31,000 bases of DNA, taken from NCBI GenBank assembly GCA_963575745.1, contig CAUYUJ010000863.1, positions 64,001 to 95,000 of the forward strand, in the 5' to 3' direction. Source of the stretch: Prorocentrum cordatum. Its lineage: Eukaryota; Sar; Dinophyceae; Prorocentrales; Prorocentraceae. Each line of letters starts with the position of its first letter. Within the stretch, counting starts at the first letter, position 1. Of the stretch, positions 10,929-19,573 are shown in pieces. Under the pieces are notes generated by a model. The model did no database searches and was not told the DNA's origin. It saw only the letters and a program-made list of their open reading frames with translations. A program made the translations under genes and the position numbers.

Positions 10929-11790
10929 GCGCGTCGGGGCGGGCCGTGCGGTTGGCCTCCAGGCAGGGGCCAGATCGCCTCCGGCGACTGGGGAAGAGAG
11001 GGGCTCTGCACTGCGGCGCGCGGGGGCAGGCCCCTCTCGATGGCGTTCGCCGACGGACCTGTGCCTGTGCTGGGCGCGCCCCCATCAGTAACCGCGAGGC
11101 GATAGCCCGATGTGGGGATGCTGCGGGTAGCTCCGGCCGCAGGCGCGTTGTCGGGCACTGAACCTTTCGGGGCATCCGTCGCCGCCCCCGACGGGGCCCT
11201 GGCTTCGGAGAGGGGCTGCGGTTCGCTATCTGCTCGGGTAGCCGAGCTGCCAGGGGAGGGAGGGCGAATGGGCGCGAAGGGGCTTCTGTCGGCAAGCTGG
11301 CGGATGGCCTCGTTGTCCTGCCTCTGCAAGGCTGGTCCGTTGTTCGTGCCGGGTCCAGCTTCTCTAGAAGAGGTCTGCTTGCTCGGGCGCTGGGGCGCGG
11401 CGGCAGACGGCCGTGTGCATGCTTGTGTGGCCAGGGCAAGGCCCGGGTCAGGGCTGTCGCGGCAGCCCCCGATTTCGGCTACGGCTGCGGACGCGGGTTC
11501 GCCGCGGGCATTCCTACCTGCCCTGGGCCCCCGGTCGATCGGCAGATCGAGGTCTCCTCGAGTGCTGGTCGCCTCCCTTGCCTCGGCGGCTGGCCTACTG
11601 AGGCTACTGCTGCGAAGCGCTGTCGGGCTGGGCGGGCCGAGGGGGGGCCATCCGCGTCCCTTGGAGAGAGGTCACCCTGCCATGAGGGTTCTGCTGGGTC
11701 GCCGAGTAGTGGGCGTGGAGCAGCTGCTGTGGCGTGATGGCTCAGGGTCGCCGCGCCAGATAAACTAGGCGGCGGTTCTGCGTTGTCCAT
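10874..11790 (-). CDS. Upstream coding frames of the same locus, apparently frame-broken
   Basis: From the ATG at 11790 one frame reads MDNAEPPPSLSGAATLSHHA. A second frame, open from about 11670 to a stop near 10876, reads protein-like stretches such as STRGDLDLPIDRG, SAAVAEIGGCRDSPD, LQRQDNEAIRQLADRSPF and IPTSGYRLAVTDGG. The two are offset across a run of seven G (plus strand 11641-11647), where a one-base length difference would account for the switch. A second switch is needed near 10930-11030 to reach the next frame. The cause may be introns, homopolymer sequencing error, or decay. The protein is Pro/Ala/Ser-rich and probably disordered; no function is assigned. Confidence 0.35.
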
Positions 11791-12122
11791 CGGGACTGGG
11801 GCTCGTCGACGTCACCGCGGTCTGGTCCAGGGTGCGGTCTAGTGGCGGGGTCGGAGCTCCCGTTGTGGGGATAAACGTCACGTCTTCCTTGTTCGCCCTC
11901 CCGATGGACGTCTGTCGTCGTCACAGGGCGTCGAGGTGGTCCGTGCTCAAGGCGGTCGTCGGGGAGGGGGTTGGGGCTCGAGACATCACGGTTTGCAGCT
12001 GTAGCAGGATCCTCCGGATGGTCGTCTGTCCCCCTGGTCACCACGGCAGGATCCGCTTCGAAATTCTGAAGTCCTGACGGGAGAGTTGCAGATGGGTACA
12101 TATCCCACAGGTCACTTAGCAT
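11742..12122 (-). CDS. 5' open frame with EADPAVVTR...DDHPEDPAT motif
   Basis: A 126-codon frame starts at a true ATG (12122), reads MLSDLWDMYPSATLPSGLQN, then EADPAVVTRGTDDHPEDPAT, and ends at a stop at 11742. The central motif is shared almost unchanged with a minus-strand stretch at 26356-26418 (EADPAVVTRATDGHPEDPAT). The underlying DNA is 60/63 identical and all three differences change the protein. A weaker repeat of the same block (VTTTDVHRE) follows about 109 bp downstream. The first codons overlap the left copy of the 38-bp inverted repeat. It could be the first exon of the locus that continues downstream on the minus strand. The family is unknown to me. Confidence 0.35.
   Translation of the reverse strand: MLSDLWDMYPSATLPSGLQNFEADPAVVTRGTDDHPEDPATAANRDVSSPNPLPDDRLEHGPPRRPVTTTDVHREGEQGRRDVYPHNGSSDPATRPHPGPDRGDVDEPQSRWTTQNRRLVYLARRP
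12006..12068. repeat. 63-bp direct repeat, left copy
   Basis: This is 60/63 identical and in the same orientation as 26356-26418. It lies 33 bp outside the left end of the inverted-repeat-bounded segment. It encodes, on the minus strand, the EADPAVVTR-DDHPED motif. Confidence 0.9.
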
Positions 12123-12139
12123 ACTTTTTGGGGAACTAG
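12102..12139. repeat. 38-bp inverted repeat, left copy (candidate TIR)
   Basis: The plus strand begins ATCCCACAGGTCACTTAGCA. The reverse complement of 26187-26224 matches it at 36 of 38 positions. An identical 16-mer, GGTGAAAAGCGAACTT, sits just inside each copy (12140-12155 and 26148-26163), but in direct rather than inverted orientation. If these are transposon ends, the enclosed element is 14,123 bp. Confidence 0.85.
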
Positions 12140-12690
12140 GGTGAAAAGCGAACTTTTTAGGAAAAAAGGGAACTGCGCCATAAAAAGAGAACTACAAAAA
12201 GGCAAAAAGGTAAAAAGGTAACTTTTTACGCGTGCGGGTTGTCGGCGTTTTGCGTGACTGCGCAGGGTGGACTATCAAAAGTGCGCACATCTAGGAAAAG
12301 ATGGCGTGGGCGCGCGACGCCCGCGGCCACTTCGGCAGCGCGATCGCGCCATTGCGCGCGGAACGACACCGCCTGCGCGCAGTCTCTTGTTTCGACGCGT
12401 GGCCGCGCAATGCGCGCCCGACGCGCGACGCGCATGCGCGGGGCGGTGGGCGACGAGAGAGGGTCGGCGGAGGCGCCGCAGATTTGGCCGTTCACAGGTA
12501 ACTCTCGCGCGGCAGCTCCTGCTGTTTAACGGGCCAGGGCCGATCGGCGCGACGCGAGAAATCGGAGGGAGGGGGAGGGGCGACGAGGAATATGCCGAGG
12601 GAGGCGGTTCGCACTGTAGGGCGACATTCCCCCGCGCGGCGACGGGCTCTGATCGGGCGGAACGGCGGCGCGCTAGCATGTGCGGCGCGC
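12140..12690. other. A-rich AAAAGG repeats then GC-rich spacer, no gene seen
   Basis: 12140-12225 is A-rich with repeated AAAAAGG and GGTAAC motifs, mirroring the composition beside the right inverted repeat. 12230-12690 is very GC-rich with many short CG palindromes. No domain or exon was recognised. Confidence 0.5.
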
Positions 12691-12699
12691 CTGCGAGCG

Positions 12700-12845
12700 C
12701 CCGCAAAGTTCCCGAAACTTCCCGCAAACGTCCCGAACACTTCCCGCGAAGTTCCCGAACCTTCCCGCAAACATCCCGCAAACTTCCCGCAAACTTCCTG
12801 TAACATCCCGTGGATTTCCCGCACATGTCCCGCGTTGTTCCCTCG
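12700..12845. repeat. TTCCCG minisatellite array 1
   Basis: About 13 degenerate units of 10-11 bp of the type AAACTTCCCG / CAAACTTCCCG, on the plus strand. The same family in the same orientation recurs at 18983-19211, 21566-21652 and 25784-26041. Confidence 0.9.
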
Positions 12846-13108
12846 AGCGCGCCGTGATCTCCCGTTGGTTGGTTTGTAATGTTATTGCTGTGTTATGCTG
12901 TTCTGGCGTTGTGCCACAGCCGATACGTGGCAGTATGGTGAGGCGGCGCGCGCGACGCCGCGATGTTGCGCAGCGTGCTTAGCCGTGAATGTTGCGACAT
13001 TGTGCAGCGCATCTGGCGGGTGGCAAATGTTGCAAGATAGTGAAGCACGTTTTTATTTTGGGTCAGTATCACGCGGATACGTCGCACAACTTGCTTGCCT
13101 TCGCATGA
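12846..13108. other. No gene recognised
   Basis: Mixed sequence between the TTCCCG array and an AT-rich microsatellite. It contains repeated TTGCGACAT/TTGCGCAGC-like words but nothing assignable. Confidence 0.4.
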
Positions 13109-13196
13109 GATATATATATGTATATATATACATATATATATATGTATATATATGCTTGCATATATACACATAAGTATATACATTTATCTTTATATG
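13109..13196. repeat. (TATATG)n / (TA)n microsatellite
   Basis: Alternating TATATATG and TATATACA units, the only strongly AT-rich block in this part of the window. Confidence 0.9.
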
Positions 13197-14215
13197 ATGG
13201 TCAACGTCGTGCGTGGAATGAGTCCCGTGGTGTATGAGCGCGGAACCTCATACCATAACGGCGTACAGCGCTGCATCTTAACATTTCGCGGCATAGCGCT
13301 GCGGATTGTTTTTTGGGGGGCGGATCAGAAATTGCGTAGCAGTGGGCGCGGGTGGAGTCTAGCACAGCAGGGCATAGCATGGCATACCATCGCGATTAGT
13401 GCACCTCCATATTATCCGTCTTTCTCGCGTTGTGTATCTCTCGTTATCGCACACACTCTCTCTCACTCTCTTTCTATTTGTTAATTTCCTTCCATTGCCA
13501 TCCGTTTCCCCCTCTGTACTCTCGACCCTTTCGAGATACGTGTATCTTCATGTCGTTCGATCGCTCGGTGGCTTTTTTTCTCCAGCTGCAGGCGCCTCCA
13601 CCGTGCCTGGTCTTCGTTTGGCAGAGCCATGGGGTCGGCCTCCCGAGGGGGCGGATGGGTCGGACACGCTCGCGCCTGCGCTCTCAGAATGCAGGGCCTG
13701 AGTTTCGAGCGTGCCCGAGAATCACGCCCCCCCCCCTCGGAACCCTCGCCCATCGCCCTACCGCCTCGTGCGCGCAAGACCGATGCGTACATCTATCGCC
13801 GCCTGGCCCTAGGTGAACGGCCAGTGTTGCAACCAGGCCGTCTTGGGAGATGTGTTTTCATGAGTGTGCGTGCCCCCCCCCTCCTAACCCTCCCTCCCTC
13901 CCCGTCCCCACCTCCACCTTGGTCTCCAACGCCACTTCCAATGCATTCCCTCCCCCCTCCCCCGTCATCTTCACCCCATTCCCACATCCTCCCTTCATCC
14001 TCACATTCACCCCCCATATCCTCGGTCAGTGGCGATCGCTGCATATTTTCGTACACCTCCCTGTGGAATAACGTAATCCCGTCCACCATTACATATGAAA
14101 CCCCTGCCTCAATGGAATGGTCAATGTGGTACTCGTATTCTTGGTTCTGACCCGAGGGGCATCGCAAACGGGCCAGGCCACGGATGCTCGAGTAGCTAGA
14201 TTTATGTGTGGATGT
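13197..14215. other. Pyrimidine-rich spacer, no gene recognised
   Basis: CT-rich sequence (TCTCTC near 13435-13480, CCCTCCCTCC near 13880-13990). Open frames here give low-complexity Ser/Pro/Leu proteins and lack domains. Confidence 0.45.
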
Positions 14216-14216
14216 T

Positions 14217-14375
14217 GTTTGTTTGGTTGTGTTGTTGGTGTTGTTGTTGTTGTTGTTGTTGCTGGTGTTGTTGGTATATATCGCTCTCTCTCTCTCTCTC
14301 TGTGTGGTTGTGCATGCCTGTATGCGTATCTCGCTCTATATATATATATATATATATATCTCTCTCTCTCGAGCT
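14217..14375. repeat. Compound microsatellite (GTT)n, (CT)n, (TA)n
   Basis: A GTT run at about 14229-14275 is followed by CT at 14283-14301, TA at about 14338-14360 and CT again to about 14372. Confidence 0.92.
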
Positions 14376-14485
14376 CTAGTTCCCCATTTTCATATTCATA
14401 TGCATCAGCTTGCCCCCTCCGTCTCTCATCGGTGCCTCTCCTACTTGGGCCCAGCTCGTACATCGGCCGACATTGGAACTCGTCA

Positions 14486-14542
14486 CCACGTGGCCCATGG
14501 CCCTGCCGCATGCAGCACCTGACAGGGCCATGGGCCACGTGG
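14486..14542. repeat. Perfect 20-bp inverted repeat (hairpin)
   Basis: 14486-14505 (CCACGTGGCCCATGGCCCTG) is the exact reverse complement of 14523-14542, with a 17-nt loop. The arms also contain internal palindromes CACGTG and CCATGG. It lies beside a degenerate tRNA-like promoter sequence, so both may belong to one short repetitive element. Confidence 0.93.
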
Positions 14543-14559
14543 CAGAATAACCTGAGCGT

Positions 14560-14640
14560 CGTCTCTGGACGGGGCTCGAACGGCGGCCTCGATTGGCCCG
14601 CGCTGCCGTAACCCCTCGACCCCGCACGGCCACAGAGACG
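14560..14640 (-). mobile_element. Degenerate tRNA-derived (SINE-like) sequence
   Basis: On the minus strand, GGGTCGAGGGG (14622-14612) matches the polymerase III A-box in 10 of 11 positions and resembles the D-arm of a class II tRNA (Leu/Ser type). CGTTCGAGCCC (14582-14572) matches the B-box in all but the first base. The boxes are 40 bp apart, slightly closer than usual. The T-stem does not pair, so this is not a functional tRNA. tRNA-derived SINEs are known in dinoflagellates; membership here is inferred. Confidence 0.3.
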
Positions 14641-14649
14641 GGACCCATG

Positions 14650-15298
14650 GGGGAGCAGGGTGCGGAATGACGCGGTCGGCGTGGGGGACATAGAAGGGTT
14701 GGGGAGTGGCGTGCGGCGAAGAGAGCCTTGGGTCAACTTGCCGCAAGTCGCAACAGTCCGTGTCGCACCAACCAGCGTCGAGCCAGTTTTCTCAACTGGT
14801 GCATGTGCGGCCAAACGCCGCTTCAACAAAGGGCACGTGTGAAACTAATGCGGCCTAGCGCCGCTCCAGTGGAAGAGGGCGGGAAGGATGAGGTTGATGA
14901 CGGGGAGGATGAGGAGACGCAGGGGAGGGTTGATGAGAGACGGCCTACGGATTCATGGTGTTGGGACGTGTGTGTAGATGTGGTCGCATAGTCGGGTGCC
15001 ATGGTTTCAGGGCGGGATACAGGCACATGCCCAGACACATGCATATGCAATGCAATGCAGTGTTGGTCGGATGTCGTGCACACACATATCGTATATTATC
15101 ACATGTGTTTTGTGCGCACAAGCCCGCATGCATGTTTGCACACCTAGTGCACCAGCCACCACGCACAATAGGAGTTACGACAGTACGGCGTGTCATGGTA
15201 CCCATGTCTCATTACTACATACATTTGGAATACAAGCCCGCTGTCTCGGCACGCGTGTTCGCTAACACGTCCACTCACGCGCGAAGCGCAATCCACAT
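14650..15298. other. No gene recognised
   Basis: Mixed-composition spacer downstream of the transposase-like gene (minus strand). CA/TG-rich words such as ACACATGCATATGC occur near 15030-15060. No domain or structured RNA was recognised. Confidence 0.4.
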
Positions 15299-17358
15299 TC
15301 ACACTGCTGCAAACGGGTGCCCCTTGCAAACAAGCGGAAGCAATCGAATTCTATCGAATATCGACCTTTCCCAGGTCGATCGGTGAGACGAGGCTGCCAC
15401 GCCTGCCAGAATCAGATTCAACGATTCGTCATGGAATGTAGAATAATATTTTGGATTGCCGCACAATGGTATGCGGAGTGTCATGTGCACAAACAAATGA
15501 CATTTTGGTATGTCGCCAACACCAGCGTCCTGCATGAGTGTGAGATGACGCACGCACAGGTCAAGCAAACGCTGGCATACATTGTGTGAGACGGTTTGGG
15601 GTGATGCCCGTAAAATGTTCATATATTCCAAAAGCGCTCTACCTGCTGCCCACAAAATCGGGCCCGTGTCGAACTTGTGCTTTTCTGTTTCGCAAAACCG
15701 AACCGCCCATTTCAGCAGCACGCCAGTTTCAGCAGCCTTCGTCTTCAATAAGATTGAACCGGGCCCCCCAATCATTCCAACAGTAAGGGTGCTCAATTGA
15801 GCGTTCAATGGGATCTCGCCATGTTGGCTGCACCATGTTTTGAAATTATTGAACATTAACTTCAACGCTTCTTCTTTTAACCCATCGCTACCGCAACCCA
15901 GGCCCCAGATGTTGGCGTTGATAGCGCCCCACAACGTTGCATGAACAAATCGTGAGCACACCCCTAAGTATACAGTGTGCAAGGTGTCGATGTGCAACGT
16001 TACTTCTGGACTAGTTCCAATGTCACGCGAAAACAATGGATTTCGATGATGCGTTCTATCCCCAAGACGCCCCCTGTTGTCTTTGTTTTTTTTCAGAAAA
16101 TACATACAAATGGGGTTGGAATCTCCTTGAACGCACCCGTGTCTGGAACGTCGTCAGACGGTTCCAACCTGACAAATCGTTTCAGTCCCAGCGCTGGCAC
16201 ATCGCACGCCAAATACCGACCTTGCACCGAACGATTCCTGTCGAACTGCAAACCACCAATGTCCAGCAGAAGACCCCGCACGCGATCATCTGTCACGTTG
16301 ATCGTTATCTCGCAGCGCTCACACGCGCCATCATAACTGATCTGAGGCTCGCCCCACGCATTATCATACAAACATACACCGTCGTATTCGTAGAGGCTGT
16401 CTTTGGTTGCTGCACACCAGATGCAAGGGTGATGGTGAGACGACCACGTTGGCATCCCCAGGGTCTGCGTGAACTCAGCCCAATCGCCTTTGATCTGGCA
16501 TAGCAAAAATCTAGCTGTCATGCGTGGGCAAGCGTCAAACAACTCTTTGCTCTTACACTCGTTCGGCCATGGCGCCTTATCCCAGCGGAGCATCGGGCGT
16601 AGACCGACAACTGCGGCAGCCAATGACCAGTGAATGTATGCGAAAATGGGCCGATATGTACACCAGCCCCTGCACCCGCAATGGCACACCTGCTGCTTGG
16701 AGACAACGGCCACAAGGTGTCTCTTAAGCGTCCGTAGGTTGAATACTGTTATCCCAAGCACCGTATCACTTCTCCCAGGGCCGATCGCACGAGTGTACTT
16801 CACGCCATCGAGGTACAATGCGATCGGAAACGTTCGCCGACCATCGCCATCGATGACACGGAACGGGTGGTTCCGATATACTCCCGACCATTCTTCTGGC
16901 GGTGGAAACGGTATCCCCGCTGGTGTCTCGTCGATCTTCACCACTTCGGCATTCAACACTTCGTGCGGTGGCGAAACCACAATTTGTTTAATTTCCCTCC
17001 GACCGCGCCGATAAACTGGCACTGGCAGATGGTGGTACTCAGGTGCTGCTTCAGATTCAGGGAGAACCGACCGAAGGTGCTGAGCAAACTTTCCTGTCTG
17101 AGCGGTTGGCGGGTGGGCGTATTGCGAAATGTTCCCTCCTGCCACACCTGCTTGCGTTGCAAAATGGCACGTCAAACAGAAAGCTTTCGCATCCAGCGCC
17201 CCACTTGCGTATTGTGAAAGCAGATGCTCCTCCAACGCAAGAGCTCCGTGCTGGCTGCCCTCTGTCTGGCCGCGCTCCCACTCGCGAAGCCCCCAAGCTC
17301 GCGAGCGAACAACGCTCGCTGTAAACCTGCTGCGCCTCCGCTTGCGAAACGCTACCAT
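15299..17358 (-). pseudogene. Dinoflagellate-type transposase-like protein, split by a -1 frameshift
   Basis: Two frames abut on the minus strand. The first (17358-16093, 421 codons, true ATG) has D184 in LYLDGVKY, a zinc-knuckle-like CHCGCRGWC at 225-233, KGDWAEF at 290-296, CIWC at 312-315 and CDVP at 385-388. The second (16105-15299, 268 codons) has HIDTLHTVYLGV (D40, H43), a helical middle, and CHLFVHM followed by FHDESLN (D226, E227) near its end. This motif order is that of a large family of proteins repeated in dinoflagellate genomes and suspected to be mobile-element derived. The Asp/Asp/Glu residues could be an RNase H-fold DDE triad, which is inference. The first frame stops at TGA (16095-16093) beside an A8 run, and a -1 shift joins the frames. 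No intron of sensible size fits the phases. The break may be decay, a sequencing slip, or recoding. Confidence 0.75.
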
Positions 17359-17520
17359 ATGAGCTAAATGGCTACGGAAACAAGGGCCAGGGTGTTGTCA
17401 TTTGTTTTGGGGTTTGCCCCTTTTGCTCAGACCAGTATGATATAGGGGGAGCTCGACAATTCGGGGTGGGGGGGGCTCTCCTGCCATCATCAGCTTGTCA
17501 AGCTGGCGATCCGTGGTGAG
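17359..17520. other. 5' flank of the transposase-like gene
   Basis: About 160 bp between the ATG of the transposase-like gene and a GTT microsatellite. It contains a G8 run at 17467-17474. No promoter motif was recognised; dinoflagellate promoters lack a clear TATA box. Confidence 0.3.
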
Positions 17521-17646
17521 GATCATACTTGTTGTGTTGATGCGTTGTTGCTGTTGTTGCGGCTGTTGTCGTTGTGGTTGTTGTTGTTTCTTTGTTGTTG
17601 TTGGTGGTGGTGTTGTTGTTGTTGTTCTTGTTGTTGTTGATGTGGT

Positions 17647-17690
<44 letters not shown>

Positions 17691-17706
17691 TGGGCGGTGG
17701 TGTTGT
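17521..17706. repeat. (GTT)n microsatellite
   Basis: About 185 bp of GTT/GTG/GCT trinucleotides on the plus strand. Its right end (TGTTTGTTGCCGTCGCC) matches the reverse complement of 24190-24215, so it forms the outer edge of the inverted element pair. Confidence 0.9.
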
Positions 17707-18205
17707 TTGTTGCCGTCGCCCCACCTGCGACCCACCCCGCGACCCACCCCGCGACCCACACCGCGACCCAACCCGCGACCCACCCCGCGACACACCTTGC
17801 GACCCACCCCGCGACCCATCCGCGACCCACCCCGCGACCCACCCGCGACCCACCCGCGACCCACCCACGACCCACCCCGCGACCCACCCGCGACCCACCC
17901 CGCGACCCACCCGCGACCCACTTGCGACCCACCCGCGACCCACCCGTGACCCACCCGCGACCTACCCCGCGACCCACCTGCGACCCACCCGCGACCCATC
18001 TGCGACCCAACAGCAACCCAGCTGCGACCCATTTGCGACCCATCCGCGGCACACTCGCTACTTACCCACATTGGTTTAACGAAAAAATCGGCACCTGCGA
18101 CGGGCTCGTTGCATAATGTGTGAGACTTGGGCGCCTGCGGCGGTTGTCTCCAGAGTCTCGCAGACTGCCGACGTCCCCGCCGAGCCCTCACTCTCATCCG
18201 CATCT
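17707..18205 (+). repeat. GCGACCCACCC array plus conserved flank (left inverted arm)
   Basis: 17729-18050 is about 29 units of 11-12 bp, GCGACCCACC(C)(C). It is followed by a unique flank with TTACCCACATT, TTTAACGAA, GGCGCCTGCGGCGG, TCTCCAGA and GACTGCCGACGT. The reverse complement of 23750-24215 has the same order of array and flank words, so the two are inverted copies of one ~450-bp repeat family. Confidence 0.85.
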
Positions 18206-18262
18206 GCGGAGTCCGACGTACATTTTACACACATGCGCATCTGCCAGTTTGCCCCGACCACG

Positions 18263-18352
18263 ACGAGGATGACGACGACGTCGACCACGATGACTAGGAC
18301 GAGGACGAGGACAACGACGACGACGACAACGACGACGACGACAGTGACGATT
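18263..18352. repeat. (GAC)n-type microsatellite
   Basis: GACGACGAC and GAGGAC trinucleotides on the plus strand, lying just beyond the flank of the left inverted arm. The right arm has a GAG microsatellite in the equivalent place (23592-23703). Confidence 0.85.
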
Positions 18353-18982
18353 CAGGTGCGTTAGTAGCTAACGTAATCTAGGAGTATTTAGGGGTTGCCC
18401 TGGCACGTCGCAAATATTTAAATCGTACATGCTGCGACTATTCCACACACTGATTATGGCTGAGCCTCGGGTCTCCACTCGTGCGATCCTGCACCCCTCC
18501 CCCGTGCAGCAGACGTTCGAGGCTTGGTGTGGCGAGGCGCGGTCACGTCTGGCACTAAACGCCAACTGTGATGGCAATCTTGGGCGTCGGAGGTCGGAGG
18601 CGAGGTCCGAAGGCGAGATGGGGGGAAGCGACTGGGGAACTAGTAAAAGGAAAAAGGGGGGTAATGATATGAGGGGATGAGCACGCGTAGGAACGCAGGG
18701 ACGGGGAGTAAGGCGCGTAGAAATTGGAAACTGGCTCGCATTACTCTTCCGTGGCGGTGATGAGCTGTGGTCAAGGTGATGCAATCTGCCAGAAGAACTC
18801 CGAGCTTTGTGAGCACGTCCCACGAGATCACACGATAGCTGCCCGCTCGTCACCCACAATGTGTCCAGAACTGCGCGTCGAGCATACTCGCGGGCGCACA
18901 CACCCACAAGTTGCATTAGCACTGTCTGGGGAAATCCAAAAAGATGATTTTTTCTAGCCGTCGTGACCCCAAACCTTCACCG
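18353..18982. other. No gene recognised
   Basis: A 184-codon minus-strand frame (18922-18368) exists but is low in recognisable structure and has no domain. It is treated as chance. Confidence 0.4.
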
Positions 18983-19211
18983 TCCAGCAAACTTCCCGAA
19001 ACTTCCCGAAACTTCCCGCAAACTTCCCGCAAACTTCCCGTCGGCGGCTCGGAAACGCACACATCTGAAAGTTCCCGAAACTTCCCGGAAACTTCCCGGA
19101 AACTTCCCGGTAATATCCCGGCCAAAATTGTGAGGATGTATTGGACGGGAGCCCTAGTTTCCCGAAGCTTCCCGGAAACTTCCCGGAAACTTCCCGGAAA
19201 CATCCCGGGGT
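18983..19211. repeat. TTCCCG minisatellite array 2
   Basis: AAACTTCCCG units, with a GGAAACTTCCC variant, occur in three clusters separated by short unique stretches, on the plus strand. It lies downstream of gene A, which is read from the minus strand. Confidence 0.9.
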
Positions 19212-19573
19212 ATTTCTGCGTGCTGTTTCCGTCCACGCGGGGTCAAATCAGGCTGCGATTCGCGCAGCTTGACCGAAATGCGGGCGCCAACTATGCAACT
19301 GATCGAGCAATGCCCTCACTGCCTTGACATTTTGCTCCCCTAGCACCAGACAAACGTTCCAGCAACGAACTCCTGGCCTGGCAGATTGGCACACTGCCGT
19401 CATCTCAGACAACAGTGCTGCATTAACCAGGCGACTGCGCAAAAACACAACCTTGAGACGTGTGCACGTGCGCTTCCCTGTCGCAAGTTACCTCGAAACC
19501 TCTCTAACAGAAGTTACACAGCAACTCATTTTCCAAAAGGTTGCTGTCGTTCGTACACCCCGACCCCCATCAG
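19212..19573. other. 3' flank of gene A, no gene recognised
   Basis: 360 bp between a TTCCCG array and the stop codon of gene A. No polyadenylation signal was identified; dinoflagellates rarely use AATAAA. Confidence 0.4.

Noticed and set aside
14560-14640. Functional tRNA gene (Leu/Ser-like) on the minus strand
   Set aside because: A-box and B-box words are present but the T-stem does not pair, spacing is short, and no acceptor stem or anticodon arm could be folded. Kept only as a SINE-like sequence.
16093-16110. Short intron instead of a frameshift in the transposase-like gene
   Set aside because: GTATGT donors are present, but the only AG acceptors within reach give introns of 23-52 bp and the phases do not match the downstream frame.
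17727-18050. Telomere-like array (GGGTGGGTCGC complement)
   Set aside because: The unit is 11-12 bp, internal, and present as an inverted pair with unique flanks. It does not match the TTTAGGG-type telomere repeat expected in dinoflagellates.
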